Of a DNA stretch of 64,000 nt, positions 1 through 11,396 are shown piece after piece. The position numbers and the translations under genes are program-made. Position 1 is the first letter of the stretch; each line of letters begins with the position of its first letter. This stretch comes from Cryptomeria japonica (taxonomy: Eukaryota > Streptophyta > Pinopsida > Cupressales > Cupressaceae): NCBI RefSeq assembly GCF_030272615.1, contig NC_081414.1, positions 236,526,733 through 236,590,732 of the forward strand, written 5' to 3'. The notes beneath the pieces are model-generated. The model made no database searches. It was not told the origin of the DNA and saw nothing but the letters and a program-made list of their open reading frames with translations.

Positions 1-1207
1 TAAACAGAGCGGAGTGGTAGCAAGTGATTTGACTTGAAATTGCCCTGTAAGAAGAGTAATGATTCCCATCAGATGATTTGAGAGAGGAAATGAGGTTCCC
101 TTGCCTCCTTATCCTTAACAATGTTACGGAAAAAAGCAGTGTTTCTATCTCCTCCCTATAACCAATCAATACGATTCTTCTACTTTGAAAAGATTTCTTC
201 TTACAACTTGTATTCCTCCGATTCTTTCATGGGAGCTGCCTCTAATACAATGGATTCCTCTGTTAAGCCTTGATCTCGAATTTGACCAGTAATGTCATCT
301 AGACAAGATTGGGCATTTGCTTTAGCCATAAAAACATTACCAAAGTGCTGCATATTCCATCTTTTTAGCATGAACTTAACATATTGAAACCTCTTGATAA
401 ACGAGTACATAGTTATACTAAATGTAGGTTTCCCTTTTACCCACCATTCTGAAATAAACTCTTGTAAAGAAGAGTCTTGAAGACACATAAGTTGGAATTT
501 GAAAGAAGAATTGAAGAGAGAAGTTTAAAATATGATTGGCTAATGGTTTGAGCCTTTCCAATCAAGAATCTTTGGGTTGGTGGACCATCTATTTCCAATC
601 CAAAAATTAGACATAAGGAACTTAACTAGCGCCTCATAGATAGCCTCAACACCCCACCTCCTATTATTCCAAGTAAACAAGCCATTAGATGGCAAGTTCA
701 AAAAATGAACATTCCCCCTCAGGAGCTTGGAAGAATGCTCAAGCCTACTAGAGCCTCCCCTCTTTTCCTCCATACTAGAAACTACATTGAAATCCCTTGC
801 GAGGACCCAAGGAAGATAAGGAGCTAGGGATCTAAGCATCTTGATGTGGGATCAGAGCGAGGACTAAAGATTAGTGAGAGCATAAACATTGTTAAGGAGA
901 TTGACTTCACCAGATTCCAAACTTGAGGCAACCATAGACAAAGAAGATCTACTAGAGATCCACCACATTGGAGTAACTTTGCAAGGGTCCTAGAGACAAG
1001 CAACATCACTTGAATTGTCTTGAGCCCAATGTACTGCAATTGGCCTCTAGCCCAAATCTTGGAAGCCAAAGTCACCATACCTTCCATAGACATCTTAATC
1101 TCATGAATGAAGACAACATTTGGAGAATGAAATTTGACAAAATCTTGAATAGCCTTTTGTTTAGGGATGCTATTGAAATCTATTAGATTCCATGAGAGAA
1201 CTATCAT
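1..1207 (-). pseudogene. LINE-A ORF2, endonuclease domain and start of RT linker
   Basis: The ORF starts at 1207 with MIVLSWNL, the N-terminus of the APE-like endonuclease. The QETK motif has become HEIK, so the catalytic Glu is still present. After a frameshift near 1000 the domain continues with PWVLARDFNVVSS (normally GDFN) and NGLFTWNNRR. It then passes into the linker (LQEFISEWWVKGKPTF) at 201-488. The RT itself would lie beyond the left end. The endonuclease nicks target DNA for LINE insertion; this copy is inactive because of stops and frameshifts. Confidence 0.8.
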
Positions 1208-1299
1208 TTTTGAGATGAAGAGAAGTGTGAATCAATGGCTTTCATTGATCCAAACTCAACCAAAGTCTCACGAATTGATTTCACTTTCTCTTAATCCTT

Positions 1300-2487
1300 T
1301 TAACTACCCACCTTAGGAGCCTTATCAGGAACACCCTTTTTGGGAGTCTTTTGTTGTAACCCCAAGGTAGGCAGGGTTCCCTTACTTTTTCCAATATCTT
1401 GGACATCCTTTTCTACATTAGCTGCAATACTAACCAAACTTGAGCCATTGTTCACTTCTTTGCACCCACTTGTCTCTACCATGCTAGAAGTCAACAAGGG
1501 AATATCTGTATCGATTTGGGAATCTAGGCCTCCAACTTGTGAACCAATAGGGCAAATGTCGTCATTCTCTACAACTATTTGTTCCACCCCCATAGGATCT
1601 TGGCCAATAGGCATTCATATGGCATTCTCTTCAAACTGACCTAAATCTTTTAGAGCATCAAATCTATTAAAAAAACTCATCATTCTGCTTATCCTTCAAA
1701 GTTCTCTTCTACCCTCTTCCCTCATTTAGGACCTTGATTGGGATAAAACTCTCTTTATCTTCCACCACAGTTGCTTTTCCTTTATCCTGTTTAGGTAGTG
1801 GGTGAGACAACCCATTACTTGAGGTCCTTATAGGGTTAGCTTTCAGGCACATCCGTTGTAAATGCCCATATTCATGACAAATCCAACAACGAAATAGGAT
1901 AGTTTCATAGTCAATATGTTGGATCCTTGAAGTGGATCCCAACCGAATTTCCATATAACTTGGTGATGGCTGGCTTAAATCAATTCAATACAGACACGAG
2001 CATAATTGATTACTTTTTTGTGCATAATTTGCTACGACGAGCTCACAGGTTTTCCAAGCAGTAGTGTAGCCGAGCGAAGAATGTCGTGTTTGTAAAATTC
2101 CAACAGGAACCTCGGAAGCCATACCCAAACTGGAACCCTAGATGGAAGCTCCTTTGTAGGGTTGAATCCTACTTCCCACGGTTTAATGAAAAACCCAACT
2201 TGATTATTAAAGTAAGGCCCTCCTTCAAAAGCTCTATTTCTATTTGAAATGCTTGAAAAGACCACAAGAAAATAGCTATTGGCCGCCAACATCACCTCCG
2301 TTTCGACTTTTGGATTCCATGTGTGACGAGCCCATGATTCCAAAAAGGGTAATGACACCTGAATCCCCATGAACTTACAAATCAAGTTGTGATTGGTTAA
2401 ATAATTGACATCCTCCACAATATCAAGTTGAATCACAAGCACAAACCTGTGTTTCTTATTTTTAACAATAAGGAATCCCCACTCCAT
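1300..2487 (-). pseudogene. LINE-A ORF1, DUF4283 and CCHC zinc knuckle part
   Basis: From 2487 leftward the minus strand encodes a DUF4283-like nucleic-acid-binding domain (LICKFMGIQVSLPFLESW, then VPVWVWLPRFLLEFY). After a frame change comes an intact CX2CX4HX4C knuckle, CWICHEYGHLQRMC, near 1850-1895. A low-complexity acidic C-terminal stretch runs to about 1300. The order DUF4283, knuckle, linker is that of plant L1 ORF1. Frame changes around 1960-2030 and 1620-1710 show decay. The part upstream of 2487 is found at 3614-3809. Confidence 0.8.
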
Positions 2488-3613
2488 TTTGTTCTAAGCA
2501 ATATAGAGGTGGGCATTTGTGAGCATCTAAATACAAAGTTGATTGAGAAAAAGGGCGATTCTTTCAATGTCATTCGGGTGCTTATTTCTAATTCTGCCCC
2601 CAGTTGGAAATCATAAATGTGGCTTGGTCGGATTTGGGAGAAACTTAAAGATATGGACTTCTCCATTAAGCACGTGTATTGGGAAGTCAATAGAGATGCT
2701 GACTTCCTCTCTAATTGTGCCATTGATCAGGATATCTCGGAGATTATTTCCGACTCTGCAGCTAGTTGGGACGATCTGTCCTTGGTTGTTGCCGAAACAG
2801 GCTCATGGGATATATCCGTCCAACGTGATTGACATAAAATTGACATTTGGGTGCCGGAGGATCTACTTTGTGCGATCCTAAGATCTCTTGCCTACAAATT
2901 GGATTTGGTAATCCCTGTGGTTATCATTGCTCGCAGAATGGTGGCTTTATTTAAACAGGGCCCAATAAACTCATATGTAGAATAACGAGTAGATCATGGC
3001 GGGCTTTGCGGGTTCAACAAAATTTATCATGATTCTACAGTGTGGTTGTGCATGTGATCAAGGCTCCATTGCAGAGCAGCTCAAGGAGGTTTTTGTGCAG
3101 AATGGTGATGTGGAAGAGGAGGTTGTGAAGAAGATTATTGGGGAGAAGCGTCTGTTTGGAGATCATTCTCACAATGGAGTTCTTTTGGAGCACTTTGTCT
3201 ATAACATAGCTTGCACCACTAGAGATTTTTTATGCTACAGAGAGAGCTATTAGGAGAATGGTGGTGCCCGGGTTGCAAGAAGTTGCAGTGGATGCTTTGA
3301 GGGAGCTGAATCCCATAGCATATTTTGGTCTGGTTGCAGATGCTTTTCTTGTGGAGGATCTTCTTGCTGATGGCAACAAAATTGACATGATCAAAGTATT
3401 GAGGGATGGTATTTGTAGCAACAATCTTGAGACCTATGAATATATGATGTTTGAAAACGAGAGTCTATTCCCCTCTGAACAGATTGAAAGAACGCAAGAA
3501 GTCATAGAGGCTATTCCGACTCTGCTGTTCTCTGTGTGTGCTTAATATGTAATGTTTTTGAATGAATCGAATGGTAGCTACCCCCAGGTAGCAAGTTGCT
3601 AAAAAAAAAAACC
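2488..3613 (+). mobile_element. 5'-truncated LINE (LINE-B) with RNase H end and poly-A
   Basis: The plus strand begins inside an RNase H domain (IEVGICEHLNTKLIEKKGDS, then IWEKLKDMDF and EVNRDADFLSNCA). It continues into a C-terminal extension and ends at a 12-A tail at 3602-3613, as expected of a 5'-truncated LINE. It lies inside LINE-A ORF1 in the opposite orientation, because ORF1 coding resumes on both sides. I see no clean target-site duplication, although CACTCC occurs near both edges. The RNase H frame carries a stop at about 2614. Confidence 0.75.
2996..3545 (+). pseudogene. C-terminal extension of LINE-B ORF2, function unknown
   Basis: Two overlapping frames (2996-3253 and 3258-3545) join by a one-base shift into about 180 residues: roughly TTRDFL, then YATERAIRRMVVPGLQEV, ending IPTLLFSVCA. 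Composition is helical and acidic (LKEVFVQNGDVEEEVVKKII). It sits between the RNase H domain and the poly-A, so it is probably the tail of ORF2. I recognise no catalytic motif. A separate host transcript trapped in the LINE is possible but less likely. Confidence 0.45.
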
Positions 3614-3809
3614 CGCGTTCACTCCTTGCAAGGTATCCATTCTCCTTCAAAGGCTGAAAATCTCTATTTTGAAAAGAGCTTTCCCCGATTACAGCCTTAT
3701 TTATCCCCATACTAGGGTTTGCTTGCATGGTTGGTGTTGAGCTTCCCCCAACCAGAACATCTTTGAAAGAAAGACTCTGTGCTTGAGAAGAATCTCTAGG
3801 TAGGGCCAT
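3614..3809 (-). pseudogene. LINE-A ORF1, N-terminal part
   Basis: The minus-strand ATG at 3809 opens MALPRDSSQAQSLSFKDVLV, the usual start of plant L1 ORF1 proteins with an SF(K/A)DVL motif. It reads through to KENGYLARSE before meeting the poly-A of the inserted LINE at 3613. The open frame extends upstream of this ATG, but 3809 is chosen because the family motif starts there. ORF1 resumes at 2487, so the gene is split by the insertion. ORF1 proteins coat LINE RNA and act with ORF2 in target-primed reverse transcription. Confidence 0.7.
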
Positions 3810-4230
3810 GCAAAACCCCACTGAAGGAAAAAGAAAAAAATCAAGGAGCCCATGATCGAAACCCAAATCGATAACCACCCAAAAGCTTAAAAAATGCAAA
3901 GCAACATATGGGGATATAAGCTCCGCCTTGTCCCAAAACCAAGCTTTGCAGAGGCCAAGGCAAACACAATCTTTACCAGCTGCAGGGAAAAGAACCGGAA
4001 ATGGTCCAAACACAGCAACTCAGGGCCAAAACCATCCACAATCTGCTAAAAACATGCCAAAAAAGCTCTAAGCTTCACCAAGAAGCAGCACTACCCTCAG
4101 CCCCATACAGCCTCAGCCAAATGCCCCCGTCACAGTCCCCAATTGCAGCACCAGTAAAGAAAAACACATGGCTAGGATAAATCCTAGCCTGTGTGGGAAA
4201 GAGAAGACTCAGACGCTAAGAAATCCATCG

Positions 4231-6765
4231 TTTCAACATTACATGGAGTTTTAAGTAGTGGAAATTAATGTGAATTTCCTCAATAAAAACAGAATCTTCA
4301 ACGCTTGAAAGCACTAGCTTCTACAAAGAGAAGTGCTGAGGGAGGCCTGGGATCTCAACATTCATTCTAAGCATTTGAAACTAGTGCCAGGGTGTGAGGG
4401 CAGGTTGGTGACATCATCAGTTAAACATTTTTGATTATTTATTTATTATTCTGATTGATAGGACTACTTCCAACCTCTATCTGATAATAAGCCCCTTGAA
4501 AATGAACTAAGTGTTTTTCAAGGGTAAGGAGTCAATTAAATAGTTCATATATTAAAAGTTGCGAAACTTATATTAGGTAATTTGAACTTGGCTTCCAATA
4601 AAAGCAAAACATTATAAATTAAGAGTTACAGTTCTAATATTATTTCCCTAGCACTTTCAAGTACAAAGAGAATAAGGAGAAATTGGTGACATAATTGCTT
4701 AGGTTTGTTGATAATTTATTTATTGATCTGGTTTAGAGGACTACTGCGAACCTCTTGGCATCTTGCTAAGAACAGGCTTCAGGAAAACAAACAAAAAGCT
4801 TTTGGCAAGGGAACAGACTAGCTCTGATAAAGTATAGCTTGCATTATTTGCTGACATGATAACTATATTTTGGGAATTGGCATTGATTGTCTAATTGAAA
4901 TATTTTCCCAGGGGACCGTTCCTACTTCATTAAAATATGGACTGAAATAATTCAATTGTTTCTTTGGAACTCACTGGCAGCCATAACTAAAATGACTTGC
5001 ATTGTGTCCACACCAGAAAATTGATGAAACTATAATCTATGTACACCAACAAAACGTGAACTGCTATATTCCAAGTAGATTCGAAAGACGTTTTGTTTGC
5101 ACAATGGTCACTATAGCTTATGCTGCTAAAGTATCTGATCTACACATCATATGTACACCAAATAATGGGAAATAGAATTTACTTCAAAGGAAATGTAAGT
5201 GATGAACATTATATAGGAGGTAGACTTTAATTGAAAGTATTGGCTTCTGCTATGCGGTAAGAGAGGTTAGTAGTGATCTCAATCGCTCTGACTGAAAGCA
5301 ATTCAACCCAACTCTTGCCAAGACATGGCTGCACAAAATTAAGTATTGTAAGTTGATCAATACAGTTACTATATCTATGATAACATTGAAATAATTAATT
5401 TGAAATTGGTATATTTTTTAAGCAAAAGTTCGACAAAAAGAGATGCAGCACTTGAATTGTGCAGTCTTGCAATTTAAAAAAATCTTTATATAACAATTTT
5501 ATTGTCCTTGCAGCCAAGAATTATCTAAAATGTTTAATGGATTTACTGCTCCATCTGAAATTGCCTCTGTATCTATAGTTACTGGAACAAGTGTGACAAC
5601 TTTGATGAGCTTAGTACGTCAATGTCATTAAATTGCTTGATTTCATTACCTTTATGAATTGGTACTTGCCATCTGTTATGAATTCATTTAGGTTTGAATG
5701 TATTTGTGCCGTGACTTGGTTTATTTTTAATTTTGTACTTATAAAGCACTACTTGTCATGTGATAGCAAAGGTAAAAATGCTTGTAGTCCATTACAATTT
5801 TTGCAACTATATGAATTAGGGTTATGTTGTTTCCTCTAAAATATTCTATTTATCAGCTGAATGCATTCTTATTCCCAAGAAATGTTTTTTGCATTTCAAA
5901 TGTTTTATTATTAGTCTACATACCTTCCTAGTCATGCCTTGAGGATGGTCCTAGGCACAGTCACGTCTTCAATGCTGAAACCACAGGGCAAGCAAACACA
6001 GAAAATACAAGTAATTAAGATGCTAAAGCTTCTCGAGAATAGAAATTGTGGTCCATAAGGCATAAATCATGATCAAAAGCTCAGAGAACAAAAAAAGCCA
6101 AGATCACTGCAAAATCATAGGGAAAAACTGAACCAGAAAAGGCAGGGAAACTGCACAATCAGGGTAAAAATCCCATATAAAAATAATCACTAAGAAGAAA
6201 GAACATGGATATTGTTGTTCGAAAAGAGGAAGATTTTTGATTATGTTAAAGAAGCCGTTGCTCTCCTTTTGACCCATCCTATGAAGGAGTTTGAGAGGGT
6301 GAGGGATATAAAAAGTAATACGGGGAGGATGTAGCAGTTTCTAGGAAGTACTATATTCTAACAAACATCAAAAGATATGCAACATAGTTGAGATTTTTTA
6401 AATGAATCTGAGCAAGATAAATATTTGGGGAAAATTAATAATTGTGACCATGAAGAATCTGAAGCAAAATGATTTATAGATTTTTTTTTCTTTATTTTTG
6501 CCTTTTGTGAAGAAATCAATTTGGTTAGTCTCTATGTAATGCCTGTAACCAAATATTAGAAGAACATGAAGCTTGATCTAATTCGTAAAGATATGCAGTT
6601 CATTTATGTGATCTAAGATGAATGCCTTCTAATATGCCAGAATGGCAATGTGATAAAAATGCCAGTAATTTATTTAAATCAAATCCTTTCTTCTGATCCA
6701 ATTCATACCCATATGTTATACATTTGAAAACTTATTTCCTAATGTATTTTTGTTCTGTGGAGCAG
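4231..6765. other. Non-coding; probable intron or upstream region of PSF3
   Basis: No coding signal is supported here. It is AT-rich with short spurious ORFs. Two weakly similar segments occur at about 4375-4530 and 4660-4815, sharing TTGGTGACATmAT, ATTTATTTATT and GGACTACT-CyAACCTCT in the same order, consistent with an old direct duplication. If PSF3 is intact, this is part of a long intron whose 5' exon lies left of the window beyond LINE-A. I searched for an upstream PSF3 exon and found none. Confidence 0.5.
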
Positions 6766-8445
6766 GATTAAGAAGGAAATAAAAGCTGATCCTGGTTGTG
6801 TCAACCTGAGAAGTCGATGCCCCTACTTTTATGAGTTAGGGTGCAAAATTGCACCTTTGTAAGTTATTTGATACTATTATCAATTTATCATTATGTCTGG
6901 AATGTCATTAATGTTTTTGTGCTAAGCTGTCTCCTTAATTGTGTAATTCTTGCTTCAAATGTTTTCATTTCTTGTTCAAATTTGCTGAAAGGGAAGTAAA
7001 AAAGCCTTGTTTCTGGAAAATGATGACAATTTCTAACGTTAAGAATTTCATAAACAGTTTTTTTGCTACATTGGGAAAAGGTCCTTTTAATTCAGATTTT
7101 GAAATTGAACATTGTAATCTTCCCACTAAAATGAATTTTGATGTTGTAAAACTTCATTGGAAGCAATAATGAAACATCAACACAAGGGGTAGAAAAATCA
7201 TGAACTTATTTTCTACTTATGAGTTGCTTTATTTGTTATGTGATGTTTGTTTTCATTAATATATATTTTTGTTGTTGGCTGCACTTAAACATGCTCTTAT
7301 GTCCTCCAATCTTATTTCAATGCTTTTGAATTTGTAGAGTTTCAGATAAAAGTGTTGGGCCCTTCCTTCTTGACACATTTCGAGGGCGTTACCAAGATAT
7401 TCTTTGCAAAGCTCATAGAGAAGCCTTTTCATTGACATCAAAGTCCCAGAAGCTTCTCACAAGGGAGGAAAGCCAATGTAAGTTAAGCAAAGATGTTTGA
7501 TATTTTGTTTTTTGCAAAGTAACAACCTATATAACATTAGCAATCAACATAATTTCATTGGAAGGCAACAACTTAGGTAGTTAATGCCCATAGAGTCATC
7601 ATCCTCTGTCCTGGGCGAGCTTGACCAACATGTATGTTCTAGCACAGCACAAAACTTAAGAGAGTCTCCATAATTTTTTAATTTTTAAATACCTCTATTT
7701 AATCTAGAATTTGTTCCGAATTTAGCTCTAAATGTTGTTAACTTTCAGGGGTAAAAGGTTTGAAGGTTGCCTTCTACTTCTATTTTCAAAGAAATGTGAT
7801 ATATCTAGCTGGACAGAGCCCATATTTCTGCAATGATTCCTGCTTAGAATGTTTTCTAAAATAGCTAGAATTTTAGGTTGCGATGACCCAGAATGTCTTC
7901 TGATGAACACCAGCTGCAAACATCGAATATTGGTTGTTATGGTTTTTTAGCTGTCTTATACACTTGGGTAATCACACATCTTGACGACTGAGAATATCCT
8001 CTGATGATTACCAGCTACAAACACCAAAAATTGGTTGTTACGATTTTTTAGTTGTCTGAGGCACCTGGGTTATCACTCATCTTATAAATCAGAAGATAGT
8101 GGATCTCAGAAATAACAGAGACCTATGGAAAAATGTTCTATGAATTTTGCTAAGCAGATATTTATTTCCAGTTTATGTTGACCTTCCCTGGTGATTATGT
8201 TCTCTTTATTAATGTTTATGGCAGGATATTTGTTATTTGTATCAGTATTGACACTAGGAGGTATTAGTTCGTTATTGGTATCAGTTATGTGTCTTTTAAG
8301 TTTTCTGTTTTCTTGAGCAGTGTTTGAAGCAGCACGCGATTCAATGAAAGCTTTTAAGAAGTGGCGACTTCAGGGCCCAAGATTGGAGAAGGCATCTGTT
8401 TTGGGTCGTAAGAGAAAACAAAATGATTCTTTGCATGCCACCTGA
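6766..8445 (+). CDS. PSF3: GINS complex subunit PSF3, C-terminal three exons (partial)
   Basis: PSF3 is one of four GINS subunits. With CDC45 and MCM2-7, GINS forms the replicative helicase in the nucleus. Three exons join in phase: 6766-6858, 7338-7477 and 8321-8445 (TGA at 8443-8445). Each is flanked by AG acceptors (gcag, gtag, gcag) and GTAAGT-like donors. The translation runs IKKEIKADPGCVNLRSRCPY with FYELGCKIAPL, then VSDKSVGPFLLDTFRGRY and LLTREESQ, then LFEAARDSMKAFKKWRLQGP and a basic tail LGRKRKQ. This matches the second half of plant PSF3, including the conserved ADP-VDLRxxxPYFYExG segment. About 118 of roughly 190-200 residues are present. Exon 6766 starts in mid-codon, so upstream exons exist outside the visible stretch. 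No stop or frameshift is seen, so this gene looks functional. Confidence 0.88.
7881..8083. repeat. Two-copy tandem repeat of about 101 bp in the last PSF3 intron
   Basis: The units at 7881-7981 and 7982-8083 share CTGATGAnyACCAGCTrCAAACA, ATTGGTTGTTAyGrTTTTTTA and ACwyTGGGTwATCACwCATCTT at an offset of 101 bp. They differ at roughly 15-20 percent of positions, so the duplication is old. No coding potential. Confidence 0.75.
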
Positions 8446-9181
8446 TACAAAATCCTTAAATTTATTTGAATTTGACCCCTTTTGCCTGAGAAGCAATGAG
8501 TGTCCAGTGCAAAAAGGTTGCTCCTCGTGTAAATAAACATTGCACAAACTCCATAGACCATCTCAATGAATATGAACTTGAATATTGTGCAGAGGAAAGT
8601 AGATGACCTATGTTTATGGATATTAAATAAGTAACTCTTTCGATTAACATTTTTCCCACTCAACTTGAAATGTGCTTATTTATTACTGATCTAGATATAG
8701 TTTAAACAAGTAAATAGTTTACATCAATAAATTAACGAGTATTGTCCTTGTTGGTTAATACACACATTTGCTGGTAAGGATAGTTTGTAGAATACTAACT
8801 TGGGCTGGCCATGCCATCATGTATGAACAATGATTTTGTATTCTATTTCAACCGCTCTATCTGGGATTGCTTTTCTTTATTAAATTAATAAATGTTTAAG
8901 CTCACACCTGTTTTGGGCAAAAATTCACACAAATAGAGACACATCCCTCTATTTAGGTTCTTTATTCATCAGCTTGCAATATCCATTACAATGTGCTGTG
9001 TTAGATTACAAATTCTGAAAGAAAATAGGTAACGGGATTGCATTTCCTCTAAAGTAGGTACGTGCACTGCATTTCAATGAGTTCCCATCTATCCATAATT
9101 GGGTGAGAGTCTAGGATTTTCTTACACCATACAATGTGTTTAAAAAAGTTCATATTTCTTTATAATTGGTCAACATATCAA
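8446..9181. other. PSF3 3' flank, no gene seen
   Basis: AT-rich sequence after the PSF3 stop. An AATAAA lies near 8886, but poly-A signals are too weakly constrained in plants to assign one. No repeats or coding frames are supported. Confidence 0.5.
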
Positions 9182-11335
9182 TTTTTTTTTTATTGGAATA
9201 AGAAAACATATAATACACAGTTAAAAAAATATAATAACAGCTGGAGAACAGCAGCAACTACATAATAGTACCAGTAGCAATAAGGACACTGCTGCCATTA
9301 AATCAACAACAGCAGCTAGATGATAATCATCAGCAGAAAATAACCAAAGATCTGAGTAAATATAGCAACTGCCTCCAACAAAAAAAGTCTTTTTCTGAGA
9401 ATACAAATGCCCAACAAGAAGTCATGGCTGCTAGCAAGGAACCACCATTGCATCATGAAAGAGGAAGTAATGTCTTCATCTTGAACAGCATAAAGCTTCT
9501 GCTCCAGATCCACTGCAGTAGCACATAGGCCACCATAAGGATCATCCTCTGGATCAAGGGAAACCTCCATTGTTATCCTTTGCAACATGTAATTCTAGAA
9601 CTTGAATCAGTAACCTGCAAATACATTTTAAAAGCTTGGATTTGTGCTTGCAAATTGGTCAACTTATTTTGGAGATCAGAGTTAGCTTGGAGATTATGCT
9701 GAAGGATAGTGATCTGGAGTGAGAAATTTGCACCAAGCATCAATGCCTCAATTTGCAAGGGGAAAAAGGTGCGAGAGAAGGAAGCCAAGCACCGGAATCT
9801 CCAAACGAATTTAAGGATAACTTGTCTGAGGAGGGTCTGAGAAATGATATTATGGCGTTGAGTAAATCTGAGAAGTGTTGATCAGTGGGTCCAATTCTGG
9901 AAAAAAATAGCAGGGAAAATGGAGGAAAGATAACACCAAAGGGCCCGAGCATTAGAGCAGAGCCTGAATGTGTGCTTAATAGACTCCTGGAGTGATGAAG
10001 GAAAGACAATCACCAATAGGTAATTTAATGTGCAGAACTTTCCACATGGTCAATTTGGATTGAGAATCAGCTTTGGATTTCCAAATTTGGGAGTCTAACT
10101 TGTTCCATTTAGCTTGGTTAAAATTGCATTTCCATTTAAGGTTGAGTTGGGGAGCCAAGGAGAAGGAAGGAGTTGATGGTAGGCAGTCTTGAGAGGAAAG
10201 CAATGGAAGCTACGATTGATGAGCCATTTCCAATCTTTGAAAAAGTTATCATGAGAAGTAGTGGATAGCAGACATGATAACTTAGGGTTAACAAGTTGCT
10301 GAATTTTCAAAATACAATCATTGACTGTTGTCGAAAGTTTGAATTGTGCTTTGAGATATTGCCAAGACTTCCAACAAAACATATTGGGATCCCATAAATC
10401 ATGAAAAGCTTGGATGACTTTTTTAAAAGATGTCTTCCTTCAAGGCAATTGATCTCAGCAAGGGGAATGGTGTCTTGTTGAACTAGTCAATTCCACCAAA
10501 TGGAAGATGAGGCAAAGCTTAAGCCATGACTTAATGATTGACCATACCAAGAAAGTCTTTTCAAAGTGATTTGCCATGCTGTCCAACTGGTTTTAAATGA
10601 AGCAGACCCACGAGTCTCAAAAAAAGGTGCTAGAAGAAGCTTATCCTTCTAATTGACCAAGTTCCATGATTGATCAGTAATAGTAATTTGTATGTGATGG
10701 CGAACCAAACACTTCCAAGGAGCATCTCCATCTAATGCCCTTATAATCCATTTAGTTGTATGACAAATGCATTGAATAAAAGGGTCAGTGATTCTCAACC
10801 CTCCTCTATCTTTTGGTTGGATACAATGAATCCACGAAGAAGTAGGCTGCCCTTTCTTATTTCCCCAGTCAGCCCAAAGAAACCATTTAATCAGCTAATT
10901 AAGTTGATTATAACGTATTTTTTTTGAAAGAAGCCAACAAGAAGAGATGTACACATGGCTGGTCAAGAGGATTTTGTTGGCAACTTGTATTTGTCTAACT
11001 ATATTTTGTTGGCAACTTGTATTCGTCTAGCCATAGTTATCTTGCCATATTTAACTTCACTCCATTCACTAGGAATTGAAGGTGGTTGAGGGCTAGGTCG
11101 GGTAAACAAAATCAGTTTTATGGATATCCAACTTAGACCCAGAAATAGAACAAAAAGGTCCAATATGTCGAAAGTGTGGGTAACTTCATCAATTGTGTTA
11201 TGGATAAACATCACATTGTCATGAACAAAATGTGAGTTTAAAGCTTTGGCATTGCTAGGAAGAGAGATACCCCCCCCTATAAACTCCTTAGGCTTAAAAT
11301 TAGACACAAACAAACCTATAAATAGTTAAACGAAG
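9182..11335 (-). mobile_element. 5'-truncated LINE (LINE-C): RT C-terminal part and zf-RVT
   Basis: On the minus strand, 11313-10999 encodes the RT palm segment GGISLPSNAKALNSHFVHDN, where the FADD catalytic box has decayed to FVHD, followed by SEWSEVKYGKI. Further left, 10382-9976 gives a zf-RVT-like region (WKSKADSQSKLTMWKVLHIK LP). A run of ten T at 9182-9191 is the poly-A tail seen from the plus strand. Many stops and frame changes are present. This subfamily differs from LINE-A and I do not see an RNase H domain. The 5' truncation point near 11335 abuts a tRNA-like sequence. Confidence 0.7.
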
Positions 11336-11396
11336 GTGGAAAGAATTGAACTTTGGACCTACATGGGAAGAACACAAATCCTTAGCACCATTTTAC
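11336..11396 (-). repeat. tRNA-like/SINE-like fragment, B-box half
   Basis: The minus strand contains GTTCAATTC (11351-11343), a perfect match to the pol III B box GWTCRANNC, preceded by GGTGCTAAGGATTTGTG. Joined with 18997-19020 across the Gypsy insertion it gives an A box TAGCCCACATGG, a D-arm-like GGTTAG and this B box at tRNA-like spacing. It is too diverged to be a working tRNA gene. It could be a SINE head or a tRNA pseudogene. Confidence 0.45.

Larger units (their letters stand above)
1..4230 (-). mobile_element. L1-type LINE (LINE-A), runs off left edge, ORF1 interrupted
   Basis: On the minus strand, ORF1 (RNA-binding, DUF4283 plus zinc knuckle) is followed by an APE-type endonuclease and the linker towards RT. 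This is the standard plant L1 order, so it reads right to left and its RT and poly-A lie beyond position 1. Sequence from about 3810 to 4230 upstream of the ORF1 start is taken as 5' UTR; the true 5' end is not marked by any visible target duplication. ORF1 is interrupted between 2488 and 3613 by an oppositely oriented LINE fragment. Several frameshifts and stops make it a dead copy. Confidence 0.8.

Noticed and set aside
1-3613. Twin-priming inversion of a single LINE
   Set aside because: The ORF1 N-terminus continues on the minus strand to the right of the poly-A, which a twin-primed single insertion would not produce. I keep it as a minor alternative.
5633-5839. Possible small gene or missing PSF3 exon
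   Set aside because: The frame is AT-biased, lacks splice signals in the right phase and shows no similarity to the PSF3 N-terminal region.
6939-7169. Plus ORF of 76 codons between PSF3 exons
   Set aside because: It lies wholly in the intron defined by good donor and acceptor sites and carries no motif.
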